Shown here: positions 34,248 through 43,500 of the stretch, in pieces
Numbering within the stretch: the first letter of the stretch is position 1
Layout of the letters: each line of letters starts with the position of its first letter
Source of the DNA: Anaerolineae bacterium
GTDB lineage: Bacteria > Chloroflexota > Anaerolineae > Aggregatilineales > Phototrophicaceae
Assembly: GCA_022843385.1 (NCBI GenBank)
Contig: JALHNT010000001.1
Span: forward strand, 248,001-312,000
Reading direction: 5' to 3'
Length of the DNA: 64,000 nt
Notes under the pieces: generated by a model
Databases searched by the model: none
What the model was told of the DNA's origin: nothing
Seen by the model: only the letters and a program-made list of their open reading frames with translations
Translations under genes and position numbers: made by a program

Positions 34248-35951
34248 ATGACCCTACAACGTAAGCGCTTTTTTGGGATTGCAGCTCTGCTGGTCATTAT
34301 CAGTGGACTCACATCCGTCTGGATGGTTGTTGCTCACGGAGAGCCGACACCTACCCCCGGAGGAGAAGGTGCTGCGAGCGGCACGCTGGATTATGTGCCG
34401 ACCTATTACGAACACATCGCTCCGATCCTGGAAACCAACTGCATGAGTTGCCATGTCGAAGGGGAGTTCGGACATGATGTTTTCGAGATGGATACACCCG
34501 ACGAAGTGGTCACAGGTGCTGAGGACATCGCCCTGGTGGTCAGCACCGGCTATATGCCGCCCTGGCCGCCTGGTGAAGCCAGCCCTCACTTTCTTTATGA
34601 CCGCAGCCTGACTGATGAGCAAATCCTGCAAATCCTCACCTGGTCGGAAGCCGGTGCCCCATTGGGTGATGAATCGGTAGAGCCAGCAATCGTTCCCACC
34701 CATGTTGAGCCAGTTATCGAAACGGATCTGCTCCTCTCAATGCCGGAACCCTACACCCCCAACCAGGCATTGAACGATGACTACCGCTGCTTCCTGCTCG
34801 ACCCAGGCTTCACCGAGCCAACCTACATTGTCGGCTATGACATCATCCCGGATAACACAGGGGCAGTGCATCATACTGTGTTGTTTCCAGGTGCTCCGGG
34901 CCAGCGTGCCGAAGCCGATAGGCTGAATGGCGCAGATGGTCAACCAGGGTGGCAATGCTTCGGTGGCAGTGGTTTGAATGCTGGCGGCCCAGATATGGGT
35001 ATGCTGCGCCCCTTGCTGCCCATCTTCGCCCAGGTAGGTGGGCTTGGGCAGATGCGCCAACTCTTGCAGGCCGAAGATGCGGTCGCTCAGTTGGATGCTG
35101 CTATTGCCGCTGTCGATACTGATGGCAGCCTCAGTGCGCGCATTGCGGCCGTTGGCGGGACTGAATCGCTGGTGGGATTGCTTAGTCAGGCTTTGCTCAC
35201 CAATCAAAACGCGCCCGATCAACCCGTCACCGGGGTGATTGGAGCCTGGGTACCCGGCAGCACCCCCTCCCAGTTCCCGCCGAACACGGGCTTGCTCATC
35301 CCGGCGGGTGGGTTCATCATCATGCAAATGCACTACAACACACAGGCCAATGACGAACCCGACCAATCCCAATTGATCCTGGATACTGCAACCGGTGAGG
35401 GAATTGCTGCGGCCCGCGTCCTCGATATCAACGGCCCGGTGGAAATCCCCTGCCCAGCCGGTGTGACCGGCGACGCCTGCGACCGCGCCAATGCAAATTA
35501 CGATAATTCAGATACACTGCTGGCGATTTGTGGTCAAACCCTGGCTGAATATGCCAACCAGGATCCGACTAACGCCATCTCCACCTGCAACTATGTGGTT
35601 CCCACCAGCGGTTGGGCGCTCTCAATCATGAGCCATCAGCATAAGCTGGGTAAATCCACCAACACCGTCCTCAACCCGGATACTCCGGAAGCGCAAGTCC
35701 TGATCGATATTCCAGTGTGGGATTTCGACTGGCAAGGGAGTTACTGGTTCGCAGAGCCGGTTTGGTTGGATCAAGGGGATATCATCCGCCTGACCTGCGT
35801 GTATGACAACAGCATCACCCGCAGCAACCCGGAACCGCGCTATATCGTCGCCGGGGAAGGTACCACCGACGAAATGTGTCTGAACTTCATCACTATTCTG
35901 CCAGCCGAACCCGGTTCACCGATGCCGATGATGGCTGCACCGAATTCATGA
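34248..35951 (+). CDS. Exported cytochrome c-type protein fused to a copper type II monooxygenase-like (PHM/DBM-like) domain
   Basis: 567 residues. A signal anchor (residues 8-30) is followed by a haem c site CMSCH (Cys65, Cys68, His69; a further ligand could be Met103 in GYMPPWPP). The C-terminal part has the copper ligand pattern of peptidylglycine/dopamine monooxygenases: VHHTV (His208, His209), MQMHYNT (His362), SHQHKLGK (His463, His465) and DEMC (Met543). A helical insert covers about 245-320. It probably acts outside the membrane, using electrons through the haem; the substrate is unknown. GAGGAA before ATG 34248 supports this start. YceI and hydrolase genes follow. Confidence 0.75.
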   Translation: MTLQRKRFFGIAALLVIISGLTSVWMVVAHGEPTPTPGGEGAASGTLDYVPTYYEHIAPILETNCMSCHVEGEFGHDVFEMDTPDEVVTGAEDIALVVSTGYMPPWPPGEASPHFLYDRSLTDEQILQILTWSEAGAPLGDESVEPAIVPTHVEPVIETDLLLSMPEPYTPNQALNDDYRCFLLDPGFTEPTYIVGYDIIPDNTGAVHHTVLFPGAPGQRAEADRLNGADGQPGWQCFGGSGLNAGGPDMGMLRPLLPIFAQVGGLGQMRQLLQAEDAVAQLDAAIAAVDTDGSLSARIAAVGGTESLVGLLSQALLTNQNAPDQPVTGVIGAWVPGSTPSQFPPNTGLLIPAGGFIIMQMHYNTQANDEPDQSQLILDTATGEGIAAARVLDINGPVEIPCPAGVTGDACDRANANYDNSDTLLAICGQTLAEYANQDPTNAISTCNYVVPTSGWALSIMSHQHKLGKSTNTVLNPDTPEAQVLIDIPVWDFDWQGSYWFAEPVWLDQGDIIRLTCVYDNSITRSNPEPRYIVAGEGTTDEMCLNFITILPAEPGSPMPMMAAPNS

Positions 35952-35975
35952 TGTTGTACCAGAGTGGAGCCAAAG

Positions 35976-36668
35976 ATGCCTAAACGAGTTGCATGGGGGA
36001 TCGGGTTGGGATTAGTGGGCGTACCGGTGGTCATGGGCATCCTGCTGTACAACGCCTGGTTTGGTTTTGGTGATCCGCTCAGTGGCCCGGCCGTCGCCCC
36101 GACTCTTGAGTCGGGGACGAGCCGGGAGCAGCTCTACCGGATTGATCCGGCCCAATCGGTCGTCACCTATAGCGTGAATGAAATCTTCGTTGGGCAGGAA
36201 GTCAGCACAGCCGTCGGGCAGACCAGCCAGATCGCAGGGGACATCCTGCTTAATACGGCAGATTACGCGCAAAGCCGGGTCGGCACAGTGGTCATCAATG
36301 TCGAGCAATTCACGTCTGACAGCGGATTGCGGGATCGGCGTATTCGGCGAGAATTTCTGGAGTCGAGCACTTACCCAGAAGCTGTATTCGTCCCACAGGA
36401 GTTGATTGGCTTCCCAGCAGAAATCGCCTTTGGCACCGCCTACACCTTCGATATGGTGGGCGACTTGACTATCAAGGAAACGACGCGCTCGGTGACGTGG
36501 TCTGTCACGGCGACGCTGGATGAAGATGCTCTGCGTGGGTCGGCAACCACGGTGATCCTGTTGTCTGAGTATGATGTGGGTCCGATTGATGTCGCCGGTT
36601 TGGTGACGACCTCGGATGATGTGAGTCTTGATTTCGAGTTTGTAGCACTTCGTTACCAGTCGGAATAA
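35976..36668 (+). CDS. YceI-family lipid-binding protein, membrane-anchored
   Basis: About 230 residues. One N-terminal hydrophobic segment (WGIGLGLVGVPVVMGILLY) is followed by a YceI lipocalin-like barrel: LYRIDPAQSVVTYSVNE, DSGLRDRRIRREFLESSTYPEAVF and GDLTIKETTRSVTWSV are the family hallmarks. YceI proteins bind isoprenoid or fatty-acid-like molecules outside the cytoplasm. ATG 35976 follows GGAG; GTG at 35964 is less likely. It lies 24 bases after the haem/copper gene and likely shares its transcript. Confidence 0.9.
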   Translation: MPKRVAWGIGLGLVGVPVVMGILLYNAWFGFGDPLSGPAVAPTLESGTSREQLYRIDPAQSVVTYSVNEIFVGQEVSTAVGQTSQIAGDILLNTADYAQSRVGTVVINVEQFTSDSGLRDRRIRREFLESSTYPEAVFVPQELIGFPAEIAFGTAYTFDMVGDLTIKETTRSVTWSVTATLDEDALRGSATTVILLSEYDVGPIDVAGLVTTSDDVSLDFEFVALRYQSE

Positions 36669-36693
36669 GTGCCAAACACGGAGGTCAAAATCT

Positions 36694-37710
36694 ATGCGGA
36701 GAATTCTCGTCCGATTGACAATCATACTTCTGGTTGTGGTGCTCGTCAGTTTCGGTCTGCTGGCTGTTTCTGCTGCACAAGCGGGATTGAGCATCCCGGC
36801 ACAACTGGTGCGTGCTGTCCTGTTGCCCTCAGTACCTATCCCAACCGCGAATGACGCTGATGGGCTGCGAGCATTAGTCGAAGCAAACCGAACACGCGGC
36901 CCCGCTCTTCCAACCGAATCCTTCCGTGCCCGATTCACTGTGCAGGAGGAGGCATTCAACGGAGAACGGTTGTGGACGATAGCGCCGCAGACCAACAGCA
37001 GCCAGCTTCACATCCTCTATATCCCCGGCAGCGCCTATATCAATGAGGTGTTGGCGCTGCACTGGGATATTGTCGAACAACTGATTGAGCGCACGGATGC
37101 GACGCTCCTCCTGCCATTCTATCCACTTGCGCCAGAAAACGACTACCAGCCAGCCCACGAGATGATCTCAGCGATTTATGAGCGTTTGGTTCAGCAGGTC
37201 GGAGCTGAAAATGTGGTTATTGTAGGTGACTCTGCAGGTGGGGGTATCGCGCTATCGCTGGCTCAGCAGTTACGAGATCAGGATCGTCCCCTTCCGGCAG
37301 CGTTGGTGCTGTTCTCCCCCTGGCTCGACGCGACTATGAGTGATCCAGCTCAACTCGTTATCGATGAACGTGATTTTGTGCTTTCAATCAATACCTTGAG
37401 AATAGGTGGCGAATGGTGGGCGGGCGATTTGCCGACAAGCGATCCACGCATTAGCCCGCTCTATGGCCGGGTTGACGGATTGCCTCCCATAGCTGTTTTC
37501 ACCGGAACGGATGACTTGCTCTATCCTGACTCCATTCGTCTTGCTGCCAAAGCAGGAACCGCAGGTATTCCGCTTACCCTGTTTGAATATCGTAACGAAT
37601 TCCACGTTTGGATGGGTGTGTTTCCAAACATGATCCCCGAAGCAGCGCGTGCACTCGACGAGGCAGCAGCCTTTATCATGGAGCAGACAAATCAGGTAAC
37701 TGCATCGTAG
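36694..37710 (+). CDS. Alpha/beta hydrolase (hormone-sensitive lipase-like), exported
   Basis: 338 residues with an N-terminal hydrophobic signal or anchor (LTIILLVVVLVSFGLLAV). The nucleophile motif GDSAGGGIALSLA contains the catalytic Ser. The oxyanion segment is IPGSAYINEV, a divergent form of HGG; the acid is in TGTDDLLYPDS and the base in FHVWMG. It would hydrolyse small esters. GGAGG is nine bases before the ATG. It is the third gene of the haem/copper-YceI unit. The gap 37711-37867 shows nothing. Confidence 0.85.
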   Translation: MRRILVRLTIILLVVVLVSFGLLAVSAAQAGLSIPAQLVRAVLLPSVPIPTANDADGLRALVEANRTRGPALPTESFRARFTVQEEAFNGERLWTIAPQTNSSQLHILYIPGSAYINEVLALHWDIVEQLIERTDATLLLPFYPLAPENDYQPAHEMISAIYERLVQQVGAENVVIVGDSAGGGIALSLAQQLRDQDRPLPAALVLFSPWLDATMSDPAQLVIDERDFVLSINTLRIGGEWWAGDLPTSDPRISPLYGRVDGLPPIAVFTGTDDLLYPDSIRLAAKAGTAGIPLTLFEYRNEFHVWMGVFPNMIPEAARALDEAAAFIMEQTNQVTAS

Positions 37711-37867
37711 TCAACAATCTATGTGCTTAAGGTGAGTTGTCTTATTTCTCTGCCTGAATTCGAATCAGGAACTCAGCGGCAAATGCGATTGCTCTGCTGG
37801 TCATGCGCCTTACTGAATTCTCTGTAATGGCGGTGTGTCTGTGAGTAGTGACGAGGTATCTGACGGA

Positions 37868-40306
37868 TCAACGACGAAAGTGAAGCCGATGAAAACTGAA
37901 AATCAGCAGGGTCAACAGCGTCAACCCAAACACGACCAACCCGGCTGTCCAGCCCGGCGGCACAAAATGCAGGCTGTAGACGTGGTCGCCGGGGCGCATC
38001 GGTACAGCCATTAGCCCAATCGATTGCCCTCGAATAAAGAATGTTTGCACTGTGCGTGGCATGACAGATTCGCCATTCACCGTCACCTGCCAGCCGGGAA
38101 AGTTGTTTTCCTGGACCACAAGATAATAGGCAGTACCATCATCTGGGGCGCTGGCTTGTAGCACCAGGGCATCCGGCTGCCGCAGCAGCGTCTCCACCGG
38201 CAGCACGGTATCGCTGCGAAGCAGGTTGGGGTCGGCACTCAGAGGGGCTTCCGCAACTACAAACGCATGAGGCAACCGCGAGTCAGCCTGATACAATTCG
38301 GCCTCAATCGGCAGGTCACTGGCGGGAACGCGCAGGTTGTAGCTGCCGAAGAGACTATAGCCTTGCTGGATCATCTGCTCTTTTGCTTCAGGCGGCGCAG
38401 TGGCATATATCGCCCACCAGCGCGGCAGATTGTTGAAGTCTTGGCTGCGATTGATGACATCCGGCAGCGCCGCTGGCTGCCAGCCTTCATCGAGGAACCA
38501 GTTGCGGATACCCGCTTCGTACCCGGCGAAGGCCAGTGGTGTCTCCGGCAGGAAGATCGATGGAATCATCGAGCCAGTATCCGCTAGACTCACCGCCTCG
38601 TACACTGCGTTGAGGCGCATTTCATACTGATCATAATGCAGTGACAGCCGGTTGACCCACAGCAGATCATGCCCGATCAACAGCAGTAGAATGAGCAGGC
38701 CAGCCCGCAGCAGATAAGTCGAAGTCGCATGGATGCCATAACGTGGTATCCATTCCGGCCAGAGATACAGCAGGGCTTTGCGCCACAGCCCCAGCAGCAG
38801 CGCATCCAGCAGGATCACGATGATCAGCAGCAGCACTAGGCTGCCGGCGGCATCAGCCCAGCTCGTCCAGCGCCAGTCATCCAGGTTCAGGCGCAGCCGC
38901 CGGTTATTGAGCACCAATCCCAGCCGTGTCGTGATCGGCGAAATGCTGTAGATTAGCCAGAATCCCCAGATCAGGCAGGCGACCAGCGCCATCCGCCACA
39001 GCCGCACTCGCTGGATGGTGTCAGCCAGCGCCGTCGTCTGCAGCGCCGTCCGGGCTGTGCGCCAGATCAGGTCGATGCTCAGGCCGGCCAACACCACCCA
39101 CCAGAGAGCGGCTATCGCCAGGGCACGCCCCAGAAAGCGGAACTCGGAGAGCAGCGGGATTGCCGCATACAGCAGGTTGAGCGGTGGCTGTCCGGTGGCC
39201 CAGAACATCATCATCCCACACATGATCAAGGCGCTTACTGTGATGCACGGAAAGGGTGCAGGCTGATCCGGCGATTGTGTGCGTTGCGCCGCCAGATGCA
39301 CCAGCAGCCCCAGCCCGATCAGCAGAAATATTCCCAGCCCCAGGTAGTTATAATCGACCGCCGCGATCAGGCCGCTAAAGTCAGGCGCTTGTAGTTCGTA
39401 CCATTCGTTCCAGGGATAGATCAGGTTGATGAAAGATTGTGTGAGCGAGTAGCTGCGTGACAGGCTGCCATCTGGCTCGAAGGTCTGCGGCTCGTGGCTG
39501 ACAAACGTGCGCGTGGTCCAGATCGGAAAGAAGAGCAGTGCTGATAACCCAAAGGCGAATGCCCCGGCGATCAGCGAACGTCTCAGATAGTGCTGCCGTT
39601 GCGACCAATCAGCGTACAGATGAACCAGCAGGATGACGCCGCAGCTCAGGGCGGTGTGCAGCGCATAATAGATGTTGCCAGCGTAGAACAGCAGGGCGAA
39701 GGCGACCGCCGTCAGGATCACAGCGCGGCGATGGGGCGTCGTCAGTGTCCACCAGAAACCAGCCAGCACCAGCGGCACCCAGGCCAGACTGCACGCCAGT
39801 TGAAAGTGACCGGCACCAAACTTAGCGGCGATCCCGCCACTCATCAGATAAAACACGCCCATCGCCACCCGTGCCAGGCTGCCGAATCCCAGCGCCAGCC
39901 CGAACGTCCACATGGCATAACCGGCGATCAGCAGCGCGATCAGGGTCGCCAGCTTGCTGCCTTGCTCTGGCCCCAGCAGCAGCACCGGCAGGCTGTGAAA
40001 CGGATTGAACAGATAGTTGAAGCCGTTGTTGAGCAGTGGCACACCGTTGTGGATGTAGGGGTTCCAGGTGGGGATGTAGCCGAATTGGTGCCAAGCGGTA
40101 CGCACTGCCAGGATGCTGCCCACCAGTCGCTCATGTTCGGTGCTCATCTGACGATATGCCGGGTCGAACAGGGCGCTTCGCAGCGGTTGCAGATCGATGC
40201 CATCAGTGATGACATCACCCTCTGGCGGCTTGGGCAAGAAATGGCTGAAGTAGAACAATCCAACCAGTGTGATGAGGGTGAGTTCGATGACAATCGCGCG
40301 TCGCAT
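37868..40306 (-). CDS. Large multi-pass membrane protein, YfhO-like
   Basis: About 812 residues with eleven or more hydrophobic segments. The N-terminal periplasmic loop (TWNPYIHNGVPLLNNGF) and the later large soluble part ending with TAYYLVVQENNFPGWQVTVNG are typical of YfhO/GT-C-like proteins that help glycosylate lipoteichoic acids or other envelope polymers. The exact reaction is unknown. ATG 40306 is chosen; a longer frame to 40432 covers an intergenic-looking stretch. It is monocistronic and diverges from nrdJ. Confidence 0.72.
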   Translation of the reverse strand: MRRAIVIELTLITLVGLFYFSHFLPKPPEGDVITDGIDLQPLRSALFDPAYRQMSTEHERLVGSILAVRTAWHQFGYIPTWNPYIHNGVPLLNNGFNYLFNPFHSLPVLLLGPEQGSKLATLIALLIAGYAMWTFGLALGFGSLARVAMGVFYLMSGGIAAKFGAGHFQLACSLAWVPLVLAGFWWTLTTPHRRAVILTAVAFALLFYAGNIYYALHTALSCGVILLVHLYADWSQRQHYLRRSLIAGAFAFGLSALLFFPIWTTRTFVSHEPQTFEPDGSLSRSYSLTQSFINLIYPWNEWYELQAPDFSGLIAAVDYNYLGLGIFLLIGLGLLVHLAAQRTQSPDQPAPFPCITVSALIMCGMMMFWATGQPPLNLLYAAIPLLSEFRFLGRALAIAALWWVVLAGLSIDLIWRTARTALQTTALADTIQRVRLWRMALVACLIWGFWLIYSISPITTRLGLVLNNRRLRLNLDDWRWTSWADAAGSLVLLLIIVILLDALLLGLWRKALLYLWPEWIPRYGIHATSTYLLRAGLLILLLLIGHDLLWVNRLSLHYDQYEMRLNAVYEAVSLADTGSMIPSIFLPETPLAFAGYEAGIRNWFLDEGWQPAALPDVINRSQDFNNLPRWWAIYATAPPEAKEQMIQQGYSLFGSYNLRVPASDLPIEAELYQADSRLPHAFVVAEAPLSADPNLLRSDTVLPVETLLRQPDALVLQASAPDDGTAYYLVVQENNFPGWQVTVNGESVMPRTVQTFFIRGQSIGLMAVPMRPGDHVYSLHFVPPGWTAGLVVFGLTLLTLLIFSFHRLHFRR

Positions 40307-40526
40307 GACAATTAGCGTAACATATCTTCCGCCTTTCGGTTGTCTGAATTTGTTAGAAGGTGTGGCTGTGGGATTTGTGGCTAACTGTGGGAAAAATGTT
40401 ATATCTGACCTACGATTTTCTAACCAAATCATGCCGGAGTTTTAGTGGACAAAGGTCGTTCGAGCATGATAAAGTAAAGAACATCTGTAGCAATATGTGC
40501 GGTGATAAACAGCAGTTTCTTGGTAC

Positions 40527-40557
40527 CACAAACCCCCATTCCTATGGGGGTTCTGTG
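40527..40557 (+). promoter_or_regulatory. Strong hairpin in the nrdJ leader, possible attenuator
   Basis: AACCCCCAT (40531-40539) and ATGGGGGTT (40544-40552) pair perfectly around TCCT, extended by CACA/TGTG with one bulge, and TCTATTTTTATT follows. A promoter-like TGGACA-16-GATAAA lies upstream at 40446-40473, which would put the hairpin in the nrdJ 5' leader. No cobalamin riboswitch box and no clear pair of NrdR boxes were found in 40307-40588. Confidence 0.55.
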
Positions 40558-40588
40558 TCTATTTTTATTGCTATTGTTTGGCAAGTAA

Positions 40589-43500
40589 ATGTCGAAGGGA
40601 AAGGGAATAAACCGAATGGTTCAAGCCATATCCAGTCAGCGTAATGCGCTGCATGAGTTGGGCTATAAAATTTTCCTGGATCGTTATGCACAGAAAGACA
40701 TGACTCGTTCTACCCTGGCGGTGGACGACATTGTGATTGTGGTAGTGGACTCGAAAACCGGGCAGCGCGAGATCGGCCATGTGACGGCGATCAAACTGCC
40801 GAAAGTGACCATCAAGCTGCTGGATGGCGAGGTGGTCGAACGCGACATCGAACAGGTGGATAAACCGCTGGAGACCGATCCCGGTCAGATGATGGATCGG
40901 GTGGCCGCTGGCATCGCTCGCATCGAAAAGAATGCCAAGCTGCGTAAGCAGTGGACGGAACGTTTCCGCTGGCTGATGGACGATTTCAAATTCGTGCCGG
41001 CTGGTCGCATCCTGACTGCTGCTGGCACCGATCAAGAACTTACATTCTATAACTGCTATGTCATACCGTCCCCTCATGACTCGCGCGGCGGCATCATCGA
41101 AACGCTACGCCAGATGACCGAGATCATGTCGCGCGGTGGCGGTGTTGGCATCAACATCTCGTCGCTACGCCCCCGTCACTGGTATGTCAAGGGCGTCAAT
41201 GGGCGTTCCAGCGGCGCGGTCTCGTGGGGTGCGCTCTACAGCTTCGTCACTGGTCTGATCGAGCAGGGTGGTAGCCGGCGCGGGGCTTTGATGCTCATCC
41301 TCAACGACTGGCATCCGGATGTGTTCGATTTCATCAACAGCAAACGCAAGGCCGGGCAGATCACCAACGCCAACATCAGCGTGGGCGTAAGCGACAAGCT
41401 GATGGAAGCGGTAGAAGCCGATGCCGATTGGGATCTGATGTTCCCCGATTCGAGTGACCCTACCTACGATGACACCTGGGATGGCGACATCGACAAGTGG
41501 ATGGCGGACGGCAAGAAGGTCATTCGCTATCGCACGGTGAAAGCCCGCGAGGTGTGGAATGCCATCATCGAAAGCGCCTGGGCCAGCGCTGAACCCGGCG
41601 TGTTCTTCCGTGAACGCTACAACAAGATGTCCAATAGCTGGTATCACTCACCCATCATCTCGACCAATCCCTGCGTGACAGGGGATACTCGCATCTATAC
41701 CAACCGAGGGATGGTGCAGGCCCGTGAGTTATTCGACAACGAAACGGAAATTGAGGTCACAGTTGATGGGCGCTTCGGTTTGCCGAACGCTACAACACCG
41801 GCGACACGAGTGTTCATGACCGGCGTGAAGCCCGTATTCCGCTTGCGTACCAAAGAGGGTTATTCGGTACGTGCTACTGCCGATCATCGCTTCATGACGC
41901 CGCGCGGCTGGATGCCCCTGAACCAGTTGCAGCCGGGCGATAAAATTCACCTGCTCAATCGTAAAGGCGGATTTGGCGTTGAAGGTTCACTGGAACTGGG
42001 CCGCGTTCTTGGTTGGGTAGTTGGCGATGGAACCATCAAGAAAGATGAAGTGGTGCTGTCGTTCTTCGGTGAAGAGAAGCAAGAGTTAGCACCGCTGTTC
42101 GCTGATTATGTCAATCAACTCGTTGTTCCCCTGACGGCCACTAATCGCTCCTATCCGGTGGGGGTGGGGCAAGTTCTGGAGCGTGATGAAGCCCGTGTCA
42201 GCTCCGCCCGCTTATACAGCGTGATGGAAGCGCATGGACTAACGACAGTCAAACATCGTGTGCCAGAGCAGGTGTTCCAGGGAAGCGAAGACATGCAGCG
42301 CGGCTTCCTGCAAGCCCTGTTCACTGCGGACGGGAGTTTTCAGGATGGCGGGGCAAAGGGCGGCAGTATCCGCCTGGCGGCCAACCAACTGTCACTGCTG
42401 GAAGAAGTCCAACAACTACTGGGAAACTTCAGCATCATCAGCCGGATTTATCCGAATCGGCGTGAAGCTGGATACCGGATGCTGCCAAACGCTCAGCGTG
42501 ACCCGCAGGCATACTGGTGTGAAGCCCAGCATGAACTGGTCATCAGCAAACAGAACATGGGCGTTTTCGCAGATGAAATCGGCTTCCTGATGGATTACAA
42601 GCAGGCCGCTCTGAAGGATTACATCGGACATGGCAAACGCGGCCTGTATGCCGAGTCGTTCATGGCTGAGGTCGAGACAATCAACTCTGATGGCATCGAA
42701 GAAGTGTTTGATCTGACTGAGTCAGTCACGCATTCATTCGTTGCAAATAATTTGGTAGTTCATAATTGTGGTGAGCAAGGGCTCCCAGCCTTCGGAGTCT
42801 GTAATCTGGGGGCGATCAATCTGGCGAAGTTCTATGATGAAGCCGCCCATGATGTGAACTGGGACGATCTGGATACAGCCGCCCGCTATGCCACGCGCTT
42901 CCTCGATAATGTGATCGACGCCACGCCTTACTTCTTCGAGCAGAACCGTGAGCAGCAGTTGGGCGAACGGCGCGTCGGCTTGAACAACATGGGGCTGGCC
43001 GAGCTGATGATTAAGCTGGGCGTCCGCTATGGCAGCGATGAGTCGGTGGCTTTCATCGACAAGCTCTACAGCTTCCTGGCGCGCGCCATCTATGAGACTT
43101 CGGTTGAACTGGCGCACGAAAAAGGCGCGTTCCCCAAGTTTGAGGCGGAGAAGTTCCTGCAAAGCGGTTTCATGCAATCCATGCCACAGGACATCCGCGA
43201 GAAGGTGCGTAAGTACGGCATCCGTAACGTCACGCTGACGACCCAGGCCCCCAACGGCACCACCGGCACGATGGTCAATACCTCTACCGGCATCGAACCC
43301 TTCTTCTCCTGGGTGTACTATCGCAAGAGCCGCCTGGGACTGCACGAAGAACAGGTGCCGCTGGTCAAGGAATGGCGCGACCGCAATCCGGGCGTGAAGG
43401 ATTTGCCGGATTACTTTGTGACAGCGATGGAACTCTCGCCAGAAGATCATGTCAAGGTTCAGGCGGCGATCCAGCGCTGGACCGACAGCTCGATCTCCAA

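Noticed and set aside
40307..40588. Cobalamin riboswitch upstream of nrdJ
   Set aside because: No B12-box-like GCCACTG segment and no long multi-stem leader; only the single hairpin at 40527-40557 is seen.
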